NCBI GenBank assembly: GCA_040881995.1
Contig: JBBECD010000123.1
Location: 1 to 26,101, forward strand
Length of the DNA stretch: 26,101 bases
Direction of reading: 5' to 3'
DNA from: JAQCEJ01 sp040881995
GTDB taxonomy: Bacteria > Planctomycetota > Planctomycetia > Planctomycetales > Planctomycetaceae
In this document: one piece after another, positions 1-7,142 of the stretch
Position numbering within the stretch: the first letter of the stretch is position 1
How the letters are laid out: each line of letters begins with the position of its first letter
The notes under the pieces: model-generated
Told to the model about the DNA's origin: nothing
What the model saw: the letters and a program-made list of their open reading frames with translations, nothing else
Databases searched by the model: none
Translations under genes and position numbers: made by a program

Positions 1-1034
1 AGCGTTTCATTTTCGTCCCGAATTCTTGCGAGACCGTCGGCGAGGCTTTCCTTCTCCTTCAAATTCTCCCACGCGATCCCCAGTTGATCGGCGACCGCCA
101 GCGTGAATTCGAGATCGTCTTCCTGCAGCAGAATGTCGGGATTGGTCGAATACAGATGAATTAAGCCCGACAACTTCTTGCCGAGACGAATCGGGGCACA
201 GATGACGCTTTTGACGTGAATCTTGCCCAGACTGTCGCGGGTCACGAGCTGACTGTCGTCGGCAATATCGCGGGCCAAGACCGCTTCGCGTTCGCTGAGA
301 ACCGCATGCGACAGCGAATCGGACACTTTCTGGTACGGCAACTCGGTCGTCGCTTTGTAGACGACCAGTCGCAAGTCGCGCGGCTTGGAATCGGTCTTGG
401 TCTCGTCCGCAACGCGGAGAATCGCCCCGATGTCGGCGTTGGTTCCGGCGAGCAGCCCATCCATGACGATTTCGGTTAGCGTTTTGGCGTCGCGAACCGC
501 TCCCATTTCGAGCGCCAGACGGTACAGTTTCGCGAGTACCTTGCTCGTTTGATCGCGAAAATCGATATCGTGTTGAATGCGGTCGAAACGCGACTTACGC
601 CGGCGATGCAGGATTTCGGGCTCGGGATGCGCATCCGCATTGACAAGTGCGATGTCGAGAGCGGTATCGGCTTCGTTGATCGTCGCGGACCCCGGTTCGA
701 ACGCGGGGAACGGATTCGACAGATCGAACGTAAACCCGATCGCGCACGAACCGATCTGAATGACTTGATTGTCTTTGAGTTCGACGTCGCCGACGATGCG
801 TTCCCCCTCCACCAGGGTGCCGTTGCGGCTGCCGAGATCGCGTAACGTCCACTTCTCGTCGCTGAGGAAGAGTTCGCAATGATTGCGGCTGCAGATTTCG
901 TCGCGCAGCACGATGCGGTTGGTCGGCGCGCGCCCCAGCGTCGTCACCTGACCAGGGACGAGACGATAAACATCTCTCCATGTCTTGCCTTCTCGAATGA
1001 CAAGATATGCAATTTGTGCTGAGTCTTTTGTCAA
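1..1034 (-). CDS. FHA-GAF domain signalling protein, N-terminal part (gene runs off left edge)
   Basis: The minus-strand frame is open from 1034 to the window edge (344 codons, no stop). I chose a TTG start at 1034-1032 because an in-frame TAG lies just upstream and the protein then begins MTKDSAQIAYLVIREG, directly leading into the domain. Residues about 25-100 form an FHA phosphopeptide-binding domain: GR at 34-35, SRNH at 49-52 and DLGSRNGT at 66-73 are the expected binding-loop motifs. Residues about 165-320 look like a GAF sensor domain. The last visible residues (EKESLADGLARIRDENETL) look like a helical linker. In planctomycetes this order is often followed by a sigma-54 AAA+ ATPase and a Fis-type HTH, so a sigma-54-dependent activator is likely, but that half lies outside the window. 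It is a cytoplasmic protein. The domain calls are firm; the output domain is inference. Confidence 0.85.
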   Translation of the reverse strand, partial: MTKDSAQIAYLVIREGKTWRDVYRLVPGQVTTLGRAPTNRIVLRDEICSRNHCELFLSDEKWTLRDLGSRNGTLVEGERIVGDVELKDNQVIQIGSCAIGFTFDLSNPFPAFEPGSATINEADTALDIALVNADAHPEPEILHRRRKSRFDRIQHDIDFRDQTSKVLAKLYRLALEMGAVRDAKTLTEIVMDGLLAGTNADIGAILRVADETKTDSKPRDLRLVVYKATTELPYQKVSDSLSHAVLSEREAVLARDIADDSQLVTRDSLGKIHVKSVICAPIRLGKKLSGLIHLYSTNPDILLQEDDLEFTLAVADQLGIAWENLKEKESLADGLARIRDENET

Positions 1035-1329
1035 TGCTGTCTACTTGCCATGTTGAAGCGTTTGGCCCGCACTGAAAATTCGGCAGGATCGAAACGGCGG
1101 TGATAGCAGCACGATCGATTCTTCGAATCCCCTCGTCGACTCAGCGCGGTTGTTCTGGATGAAATGCCATGTTTTTTGCCCGACCGGTCGTTTCCGGGAT
1201 TCTTCGTGAATTCGTCAGTTAACCGGTTTCACGGCGCGCCCGCAGCGTCCGCCGCTTGCCCGTCATTCCAGCATAAACCAGCGAGGATCACTCCCGCAAG
1301 AGTAGCTGCCTAGTATCTTGGGGTTAAGG

Positions 1330-1350
1330 GTCCAGAGTCCAGGGTCCAGT
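1330..1350. repeat. 7-bp tandem repeat (gtccagA/G x3)
   Basis: The word gtccag recurs at 1330, 1337 and 1344, exactly 7 bases apart. It lies in non-coding DNA. Similar 'gtccagagtccag' strings are, as I recall, common dispersed intergenic repeats in planctomycete genomes. Confidence 0.6.
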
Positions 1351-1456
1351 GCCAGAAAAGGCTGTTGGTCACAGCGACTATTGAACGACGAATTGAAACG
1401 GCGGCGGGGTGGAGTCGATGGACAATACAACAAATCCTTTCCATTGTTCGTGCGGA

Positions 1457-1503
1457 TCGTGCCGTTCGTGGTTCAAAGTCCTGTTGAACCACGAACGGCA
1501 CGA
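1457..1503. repeat. Perfect 20-bp inverted repeat with 7-base loop
   Basis: The left arm is 1457-1476 (tcgtgccgttcgtggttcaa), the right arm 1484-1503 is its exact reverse complement, and the loop is agtcctg. The arm words continue nearby (cacgaacgg at 1508-1516). A 14-base piece of the arm, gtgccgttcgtggt, recurs at 19052-19065. This looks like a member of a dispersed repeat family rather than a terminator, because no T-run follows and no gene ends here. Confidence 0.8.
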
Positions 1504-1791
1504 AAATCACGAACGGAAGGGGGAGACTTCACATTTATGATCGATTGATCTATAGGCTGAATTGCCCCCCAGGTCACGCTTTTGAAGGCCATCTTTGCGC
1601 CCGGCGCCATTGCGGTGCGATTTCCTGAACCGGCGTCGGCAACCTTGCACTTCAGGTTCCAATCCGCCATGCTAAGATTCCAGGTCGTCCCTCTAGCGGC
1701 TTGTCCGCCCGTGTTTTCCGGTTGTCATTGACACTGGCAGGCCACCCATTTTTTCTACTGAAAAATCCTCTGAATCCAATGGAGGTTACTG

Positions 1792-3069
1792 ATGTTGTTT
1801 TGCTCGCGCGTCCGTGGCGGTGGTCGGAAATCGGGGGCGGTGAAGTGGTTCATCATTTTCGGCTGGCTGTCGAGCCTGTCGGTTTCATCGATCCACGCCG
1901 AAGATTGGCTGCGCTTCCGCGGCGAAAACGGTTCGGGCATCAGCGACGAAAAAGGAATACCGACCACCTGGAGCGTCGGCGACTATGACTGGTCGGCGGC
2001 CCTGCCGGGCGAAGGTCACGGTGCGCCGATCATCGTGGGAGATCGATTGTTTGTCACCTCAGCCGACGACGAAGGCGCGCTGCGGTATCTGTTCTGCCTC
2101 GATTCCCAATCGGGAAAGGAAATCTGGTCGCGCGTGCTCGGCTTCAACCGCAGCGGCAAACACAACAAAAACAGTTGGGCTTCGAGCACCCCCACTTCGG
2201 ACGGCGAACGCATTTATTTCGCCTTCGCCGATAAAGAAGAATATACCCTTTCTGCTTACGATTTCGACGGCGAGCTCGTCTGGCGGCGCCGCCTCGGCGC
2301 GTTTGAGAGCCAGCATGGACTGGGAGCATCTCCGATCATTTTCGAAGATAAAGTCATCGCGGTGAACGATCAGGACGGTCCCAGTTTCGTGATCGCATTC
2401 GACCGAAAGACCGGAGAAACCGTCTGGAATTCGCTGCGGAGTTTCGGCCGCACGTCGTACGCTACTCCGCTCTTGATCGACGAAGAGAGCGACAATCCCC
2501 AGCTTATCATCGGCTGCGATTCGCTGGGAGTCTCGAGTCTCGATCCCCGCACCGGAGAAATGAACTGGTACAGCGGCAATCTCCCCGCCCGCACCGTCGG
2601 CTCGCCCGTGTATGGCGCAGGACTGATCTTTCAAAGTTGCGGCGGCGGAGGCATCGGCAAACTGCTGATCGGCGTCGATCCCAGCGGTCGCGGCGATGTT
2701 TCAGCGACTCACATCAAATACACCCGCGACAAAATCATTCCCTATGTTCCCACGCCCGTCGTTTATGAGGGGCATCTTTACCTCTGGGGCGACAACGGCG
2801 TCGTGAGCTGTGTGAACGTTGCTTCCGGTGAAAATGTCTGGACGGAGCGAATCGGCGGGAATTACAGTGGCTCGCCCATCTGTATCGATGGTAAACTTTA
2901 TTGTATCTCGGAAGAGGGAGAGGTCGTGGTCATAGACGCTTCCCCCACCTATAATTTGTATGGTAAATCGCCCTTGGGCGATCCCAGTCACTCGACCCCT
3001 TCCGTCGCAAACGGTAAGCTCTACTTGCGATCGTTTCATCGCCTGTCGTGTCTGTCGGCGAAAAACTGA
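1792..3069 (+). CDS. Secreted PQQ-like beta-propeller repeat protein
   Basis: The protein has 425 residues. The start is set by GGAGG at 1781-1785, six bases before ATG. A basic N-terminus (RVRGGGRKSGAVK) is followed by a hydrophobic stretch at about 19-36 and a likely cleavage after IHA (residue 37), so export through Sec is expected. The mature protein opens with DWLRFRGENGSGIS, a signature of planctomycete PQQ-type propellers, and then carries repeated blades of the form 'D..SG..IW', 'D..TGE..W' and 'ASGENVW'. Such proteins resemble BamB and PQQ dehydrogenases, but the catalytic features of the dehydrogenases are not evident, so a binding or scaffold role is more likely than an enzyme. It stands alone; a dispersed repeat follows 11 bases after the stop codon. 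Substrate and partner are unknown. Confidence 0.9.
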   Translation: MLFCSRVRGGGRKSGAVKWFIIFGWLSSLSVSSIHAEDWLRFRGENGSGISDEKGIPTTWSVGDYDWSAALPGEGHGAPIIVGDRLFVTSADDEGALRYLFCLDSQSGKEIWSRVLGFNRSGKHNKNSWASSTPTSDGERIYFAFADKEEYTLSAYDFDGELVWRRRLGAFESQHGLGASPIIFEDKVIAVNDQDGPSFVIAFDRKTGETVWNSLRSFGRTSYATPLLIDEESDNPQLIIGCDSLGVSSLDPRTGEMNWYSGNLPARTVGSPVYGAGLIFQSCGGGGIGKLLIGVDPSGRGDVSATHIKYTRDKIIPYVPTPVVYEGHLYLWGDNGVVSCVNVASGENVWTERIGGNYSGSPICIDGKLYCISEEGEVVVIDASPTYNLYGKSPLGDPSHSTPSVANGKLYLRSFHRLSCLSAKN

Positions 3070-3080
3070 GGTCTTAGCGG

Positions 3081-3164
3081 CTCTAACACACACAGCCGGT
3101 TGTGCCTATTGATGAACTCCGCCAGGATCGAACAAAATCGCGATGCGCAGAGGTTGTGTTAGAA
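3081..3164. repeat. Quasi-palindromic dispersed repeat, copy 1
   Basis: The left end reads ctctaacacacacagccggt and the right end gcgcagaggttgtgttaga. The outer words CTAACACA and TGTGTTAG are inverted, so the element can fold into a long hairpin. It matches copies at 8349-8430 and 15022-15080. It begins 11 bases after the stop codon of the beta-propeller gene. Confidence 0.75.
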
Positions 3165-3353
3165 CTCATTAAAGAATGCTGCCTGGCAAGAAAAACTCGC
3201 TCGTCGGCGTGTGCTTCTCCACGGGGAAGCCAATTTCTTCCAAGCACAAAGGAATAAGCAGCGGGCCGGTCGATTTTCGATTCCGTGGGAATCGTAAGAC
3301 GTTCTTTTCGATTTCACGCGCTCTCCAGGATCATTGAAAAATCGAGTGAACTT

Positions 3354-3788
3354 ATGCCCGCTTGGCCCGGTGGACCCTGTCCCATCTGTTCCGAATTTAT
3401 GCCGGAGAACCTGGTGCATTGCCAGTCGTGCCGGGCGCTCTTGAATCCTGATCTCGTCCAGGACAGCGTTGAATTGCCCGCCTTTCAACCGTTGCAGGAG
3501 ATTGCGGTCATGATCGATGTCGTGCCGGAAGGCGTTTTCGTCAAGTGCCCGAAGTGCAACGAATCGTTGCGCATCAACAAGAAATACATCGGGCAGAACA
3601 TCCAATGCAAGCTCTGCAAGCATCCGTTCGAGCTCGACCTGTCCGACCCGAAATTCGAATCATTTTCGATCTTCGCCAAATGCCCGCACTGCGAAAAGGA
3701 ACTCCGCGCCGGGGAAAAATACCTCGGCTCGAAAGTCGCCTGCAAATACTGCCACGGCAAGATTAAGCTGACCCGCGTGTTCGAGTGA
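3354..3788 (+). CDS. Small zinc-ribbon protein with three CXXC-CXXC modules
   Basis: The frame is open from further upstream, but I place the start at ATG 3354, giving MPAWPGGPCPICSEFMPEN and 144 residues; the residues upstream lack family character. Three cysteine-pair modules are visible: CPIC...CQSC near residues 9-27, CPKC...CKLC in the middle, and CPHC...CKYC near the C-terminus. Each of the last two is a typical zinc ribbon with the same spacing (KYIGQNIQCKLC, KYLGSKVACKYC), so they look like an internal duplication. There is no signal peptide, so it is probably cytoplasmic. Such ribbons bind zinc and often nucleic acid or protein, but the function of this protein is unknown. The gene is convergent with the lipoprotein gene, with about 33 bases between the stops. 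Confidence 0.8.
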   Translation: MPAWPGGPCPICSEFMPENLVHCQSCRALLNPDLVQDSVELPAFQPLQEIAVMIDVVPEGVFVKCPKCNESLRINKKYIGQNIQCKLCKHPFELDLSDPKFESFSIFAKCPHCEKELRAGEKYLGSKVACKYCHGKIKLTRVFE

Positions 3789-3798
3789 GCGCCACGGC

Positions 3799-3824
3799 TG
3801 ACATTCGGATTTCGACATTCGTCA
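3799..3824. repeat. Dispersed 'ttcggatttcg-cattcgtca' repeat, copy 1
   Basis: The 21 bases at 3804-3824 match 8321-8341 with one difference (20 of 21). The piece lies between the convergent stops of the zinc-ribbon and lipoprotein genes and overlaps the lipoprotein stop codon. Confidence 0.6.
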
Positions 3825-4289
3825 CTCCCTCCGCGATGCTCGGCCCCCCGTCGTCCCGTAAACCGGCGGCATCTGATCGTCGGGGGCGTCGTTGGTCGCC
3901 ATCGTGCCGTTGTACGGTCCCGTGTCGGCCTGGCCGGGACGGATGTCGTAGAGGTTTCCCGACTCGTCGAAATAGAGCGCGACGTTCACATGCCACCGCG
4001 CCCCGTCGCTGCGGTCCCAAATATCGCAGTAATAGATGCTCTCGCTGATGCCGTAACTTCCTTCGATCCCCGCCTTCGTTAAACGGTTAACGACGTCGTC
4101 TCGAGGCGTGCCGAGCGGAACGATTTTCAGAATCGCCTCGTGCTGCTGAGAGTAAGTCCACGGACTCGGCTGAATCATGCCCAGACCCATGCAGCCGGAG
4201 AACATCAGCATTCCCATCACCCACGCGGCGCAACGGCCCGAATTGGTTCGACGTCCGATCATCGCTCGGCCTTTGACGTGACGGTTCAT
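3822..4289 (-). CDS. Putative lipoprotein with BamE/OmlA-like C-terminal part
   Basis: The protein has 155 residues. A basic N-terminus is followed by a hydrophobic stretch ending in LMFSGC, a lipobox with the lipidated cysteine at residue 33. The body (HEAILKIVPLGTPRDDVVNRL ... YYCDIW ... VNVALYFDESGNLYDI) has the pattern 'G-x-(T/S)-R-x-x-V' followed by a strand with 'LYF-x-x-x-G-x-L', reminiscent of the SmpA/OmlA (BamE) fold; this is a weak resemblance. The start could also be the internal ATG at 4262 (residue 10), which has AAAGG seven bases ahead and gives a more usual signal length. It follows pheS on the same strand after 196 bases and may be separately transcribed. Confidence 0.75.
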   Translation of the reverse strand: MNRHVKGRAMIGRRTNSGRCAAWVMGMLMFSGCMGLGMIQPSPWTYSQQHEAILKIVPLGTPRDDVVNRLTKAGIEGSYGISESIYYCDIWDRSDGARWHVNVALYFDESGNLYDIRPGQADTGPYNGTMATNDAPDDQMPPVYGTTGGRASRRE

Positions 4290-4425
4290 CCATGGGGCGG
4301 CCCGTTTTCGCCGCTTGTGAATGAGGGAGGGGGGAGATGGGAAGTCAGGCGGCGCGAATACGCCGATGAAACTCAGGGAGAGAAGGACTTCGGTTTTACG
4401 TGCGCAAGGCGGAAATCGTCAAGAA

Positions 4426-4441
4426 CGATCCGCACGGATCG
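4426..4441 (-). terminator. Small hairpin downstream of pheS (weak terminator candidate)
   Basis: CGATCCGCACGGATCG is self-complementary over six to seven base pairs and lies 45-60 bases after the pheS stop codon. There is no T-run, so it is at best a weak candidate. Confidence 0.25.
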
Positions 4442-4485
4442 CGGGCGAATCGGCGCGATGGGGCCGGCGCATTCTCGCCGACCGG

Positions 4486-5496
4486 CTAAAACTGCCGGAG
4501 GAAGCGGACGTCGTTTTCGGTGAAGCGTCGGATATCGTTCACGTGGTATCGCCTCATGCAGAAGCGTTCGACGCCCAGACCGAAGGCGAAGCCGGTCACC
4601 CGTTCGGGGTCGTAGCCGACCGATTCGAGCACGTGGGGATCGACCATTCCCGCGCCGCCGATCTCCAGCCAGCCTTCCTTCCAGCTCATGTCGACTTCGA
4701 CGGAAGGCTCGGTGAACGGAAAGAACGAAGGCCGAAAGCGGATATGCACCCCCTGCCCCAGATAGGCGGTGGCGAACAGGCGTAGCACCGTCTTGAGCTG
4801 GGCCATGGTGACGTCGTCGCCGATCATCAGGCCTTCCATCTGATGAAACATGCACGAATGCGTCGCATCGATGGTATCGGGGCGATAGACGCGTCCCAGC
4901 GAGACCACGCGGACCGGCGGAGGCTGTTGTTCCATCACGCGAATCTGCACCGTCGACGTCTGGCTGCGCAGCAGCATCGGTTCGCCGGTCGCCACGCACG
5001 CAGCAGCCAGATAAAAATTCTCGAGGGTGTCGCGGGCCGGGTGATCATGCGGAATGTTGAGCGCTTCGAAGTTATGGCGTTCGTCTTCGAGTTCCGGCCC
5101 TTCGATCGACGTGAATCCGAAGCGTCCCATAATCTCTTTGAATTCATTCATCGTCTGCGTCAGCGGATGCAGCTTGCCGAGCGGCAGCGGCGTCCCCGGC
5201 AGCGTGATGTCGAATTCCTGAGCGGACCTTTTCGGCTGGGAAAGTTCCTGCTGCCGTGCCGTAAGGGCCAGATCGGCGGCGGACTTGACGGCATTGAAGT
5301 GCTGTCCGATTTTCGGCCGGTCTTCGGGGGGAACTTTGCCGAGCAAGTCCTGCAGTTCGCGCAGCCGGCCTTTTTTCTTCCCCAGATACTCGATGCGCAC
5401 CTGTTCCAGCTCATCGGAAGTCGCCGCGGCGGCAATGGCGGTCAAGACCGCTTGCTCGAATTCGCGGATGGCGGAGATCGCATCCATGACGGTCAT
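4486..5496 (-). CDS. pheS: Phenylalanyl-tRNA synthetase alpha subunit
   Basis: I chose the ATG at 5496 (MTVMDAISAIREFEQAVL), giving 336 residues, the normal size for PheS; longer readings run into rplT. Residues 1-85 form the helical tRNA-binding arm (EYLGKKKGRLRELQDLLGKV). Class II synthetase motifs follow: motif 1 with HPLTQTMNEFKEIMGRFGF (110-128), LLRSQTSTVQIRVM (175-188), motif 2 with VVSLGRVYRPDTIDATHS (197-214) and FHQMEGLMI (217-225), and motif 3 near the C-terminus, GFAFGLGVERFCMRRY. It charges tRNA-Phe as a heterotetramer with PheT. It begins 11 bases after the rplT stop, so it belongs to the infC-rpmI-rplT operon. No pheT follows within this window. Confidence 0.96.
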   Translation of the reverse strand: MTVMDAISAIREFEQAVLTAIAAAATSDELEQVRIEYLGKKKGRLRELQDLLGKVPPEDRPKIGQHFNAVKSAADLALTARQQELSQPKRSAQEFDITLPGTPLPLGKLHPLTQTMNEFKEIMGRFGFTSIEGPELEDERHNFEALNIPHDHPARDTLENFYLAAACVATGEPMLLRSQTSTVQIRVMEQQPPPVRVVSLGRVYRPDTIDATHSCMFHQMEGLMIGDDVTMAQLKTVLRLFATAYLGQGVHIRFRPSFFPFTEPSVEVDMSWKEGWLEIGGAGMVDPHVLESVGYDPERVTGFAFGLGVERFCMRRYHVNDIRRFTENDVRFLRQF

Positions 5497-5507
5497 GCCG
5501 GTTCGAA

Positions 5508-5864
5508 TTAAGAGGCGACTTTCAGGCCGCAGCGTTCGAGAACTTCGTCGAAGATCTGCGGATGGCTGATCGCCAATTCGCTCAACATTTTGCGGTTGAG
5601 GGTGATATTGGCTTGGTTGAGCGCGTGAATCAGCCGGGAATAGGAGAGACCGCGCTGCACGCACGCGGCACTCAGACGGGTAATCCAGAGCGCGCGGAAA
5701 TCGCGTTTACGCAGACGCCGGCCGATGTAGGCATGACAACGTGCCCGGACGACGACTTCCTTGACGGTCCGATACAATCGTCTGCGGCCGCCAACGTTCC
5801 CTTTGGCCTCCTTAAACAGACGCTTTTTCGCACGGTGCCGCGTTTTACCCAGTTGGACTCTCAT
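5508..5864 (-). CDS. rplT: 50S ribosomal protein L20
   Basis: The protein has 118 residues, the usual length. L20 hallmarks are KRLFKEAKGNVGGRRRLYR, the basic stretch RRLRKRDFRALWITRLSAA and GLSYSRLIHALNQANITLNR. It binds 23S rRNA early in 50S assembly and in many bacteria also represses its own operon through the rpmI leader. Here it lies third in infC-rpmI-rplT-pheS, 141 bases after rpmI and 11 before pheS. The start ATG at 5864 gives MRVQLGKTRHRAKKR. Confidence 0.97.
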   Translation of the reverse strand: MRVQLGKTRHRAKKRLFKEAKGNVGGRRRLYRTVKEVVVRARCHAYIGRRLRKRDFRALWITRLSAACVQRGLSYSRLIHALNQANITLNRKMLSELAISHPQIFDEVLERCGLKVAS

Positions 5865-6005
5865 GGCCTGGCTCTTATCTTCTGTTTCTACTGGCCGTCT
5901 GAACGATGTTCAGAACGGGAGAATGATTTTGATAGCGATTCGACAAACTCGAATGCCGCTGGATTGTCCATCGAGTTGAGGACGCATTTTCCGGAACGAA
6001 CCGTG

Positions 6006-6206
6006 TTACAAACAGGGTCGCAGCGCTTCGAGAATTTTGCGGGCGCGGACGTCGGTGATCACTCCATCCAGCCGATTCTGGCGCGTCTTCTTGCCGCCTT
6101 TATGACTTAACAAGTGCCCTCGATTGACTTTGCGATGGACGGCCTTGCCCGAGGCGGTAATTTTGAACCGCTTCTTCATCCCTTTATGAGTCTTTTGCTT
6201 TGGCAT
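6006..6206 (-). CDS. rpmI: 50S ribosomal protein L35
   Basis: The start at 6206 gives MPKQKTHKGMKKRFKITASG, the classic L35 opening, and a 66-residue protein; a start 13 codons upstream would only add non-conserved residues. The C-terminal half (RGHLLSHKGGKKTRQNRL) is also typical. It is a small basic component of the large ribosomal subunit. It sits 167 bases after infC and 141 before rplT on the same strand; both gaps are large enough to hold leader structures, as seen in L20-controlled operons elsewhere, though I do not recognise a specific L20 binding site. Confidence 0.96.
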   Translation of the reverse strand: MPKQKTHKGMKKRFKITASGKAVHRKVNRGHLLSHKGGKKTRQNRLDGVITDVRARKILEALRPCL

Positions 6207-6335
6207 GATCTCAGACTTTATTTCATTCGATGGTTGAAGTTGCAATCGCCTGCCCCTGCGTCAGACGGGGTCTGGGTGGGAGGAGGAAGCGAAGATTATA
6301 TCGTGAGAGGCCGTGATTTTTCCACTCCGCAGGGG

Positions 6336-6357
6336 AAAAAACCCGATTTTCAGCGGG
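6336..6357 (-). terminator. Weak hairpin plus T-run after infC (possible attenuator)
   Basis: On the minus strand CCCG-ctgaaaat-CGGG is followed directly by six T residues, 17 bases after the infC stop. The stem is only four base pairs, so it would be at most a partial terminator between infC and rpmI. Confidence 0.2.
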
Positions 6358-6373
6358 GCGGAGATATCGACCG

Positions 6374-6883
6374 CTATTTGGGAGCCAGAATCATGGTCAT
6401 GCTGCGACCACTTTCCATCGAGGCACTTTTCTCTACTTTCGCTATATCCTCCAGCATCTTTTGAACCTGCTCCAAAACGCCCCGTCCCAGTTCGTGGTGG
6501 GCATTTTCGCGTCCCTTGAATTGGACGTTCACTTTGACCTTGTCTTTATGCTCCAAAAACTCGCGAGCCTGCTTGACCTTAAACGCGATGTCATGGTCGC
6601 CGATTTTGGGGCGCAGACGAATTTCCTTGATCTGCGTCTGATGCTGCTTCGAGGTCTTCGACTGCTGCTTCTTTTTCTGTTCGTACTTAAACTTGCCGTA
6701 GTCCATGATGCGACAGACAGGAGGTTTTTCGGTTGGCGCAACTTCCACCAGGTCCATACCCGCTTCGGACGCAATTTGAATGGCTTGTGATGTGGGAATG
6801 ATGCCCAGAATCTGACCGTCATGGTGCACGACGCGAACCGGGGTGATCCGGATCTGCTCGTTGAGTCGATGGCTCGTATCGAT
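6374..6883 (-). CDS. infC: Translation initiation factor IF-3, probable AUC start codon
   Basis: Family signatures: RLNEQIRITPVRVV at the N-terminus, EAGMDLVEVAPTEKPPVCRI (strongly conserved in IF3), MDYGKFKYEQKKKQ, then the C-terminal domain with IKEIRLRP, KVNVQFKGRENAH and a final hydrophobic strand. IF3 binds the 30S subunit and checks the start codon. A frame beginning with ATG at 7018 exists but adds 45 residues without IF3 character. Instead, an AGAAGGA ribosome-binding site on the minus strand lies eight bases before an ATC codon at 6883-6881, giving 169 residues, close to the usual 170-180. Non-standard AUU/AUC starts are known for infC and allow IF3 to repress itself. It is the first gene of infC-rpmI-rplT-pheS. 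Confidence 0.93.
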   Translation of the reverse strand: MDTSHRLNEQIRITPVRVVHHDGQILGIIPTSQAIQIASEAGMDLVEVAPTEKPPVCRIMDYGKFKYEQKKKQQSKTSKQHQTQIKEIRLRPKIGDHDIAFKVKQAREFLEHKDKVKVNVQFKGRENAHHELGRGVLEQVQKMLEDIAKVEKSASMESGRSMTMILAPK

Positions 6884-7067
6884 CGCAGTTTTCCTTCTAC
6901 ATGTTGCTTCAAAATCTTCCGGTCGATCGCTGCCGGGCGAAATCGCACCGGACCCCCTAATACAACCGAGTTCTGAAACGCGTTTCTTGATCTCGTCAAA
7001 TATGAAGGTGATGCCCAAGCCGGCAAAATACGCGAATCGCCTCGCTACGCATCATCCCGCACTCATA

Positions 7068-7096
7068 CTTCTAACGCTCAATGTGATTTCCGTCAA
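7068..7096 (-). promoter_or_regulatory. Candidate sigma-70-type promoter for the infC operon
   Basis: Reading the minus strand, TTGACG (7096-7091) is followed by exactly 17 bases and TAGAAG (7073-7068). This matches the consensus in five of six and four of six positions at ideal spacing. It would give a leader of roughly 180 bases ahead of the infC start. Confidence 0.4.
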
Positions 7097-7142
7097 GGAG
7101 ATACGCCCGAAAATCGAAGTTCCCCTCGGCATCTCTCGAAAA

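Larger units (their letters stand above)
1035..1791. other. Intergenic region between divergent genes, no gene seen
   Basis: About 750 bases separate the FHA-GAF gene (minus) from the beta-propeller gene (plus). I see no convincing coding sequence. It holds a 7-bp tandem repeat near 1330, a 20-bp perfect inverted repeat at 1457-1503, and a TTGACA hexamer at 1728-1733 that has no good -10 partner at normal spacing. Confidence 0.6.

Noticed and set aside
689..707. A tRNA T-arm-like string (cccggttcgaacgcggg)
   Set aside because: It lies inside the FHA-GAF coding sequence and no acceptor, D-arm or anticodon arm can be fitted around it.
1728..1759. TTGACA hexamer upstream of the beta-propeller gene as a promoter
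   Set aside because: The -35 is perfect, but the best -10 candidate (tctact) lies 20 bases away, too far for a confident call.
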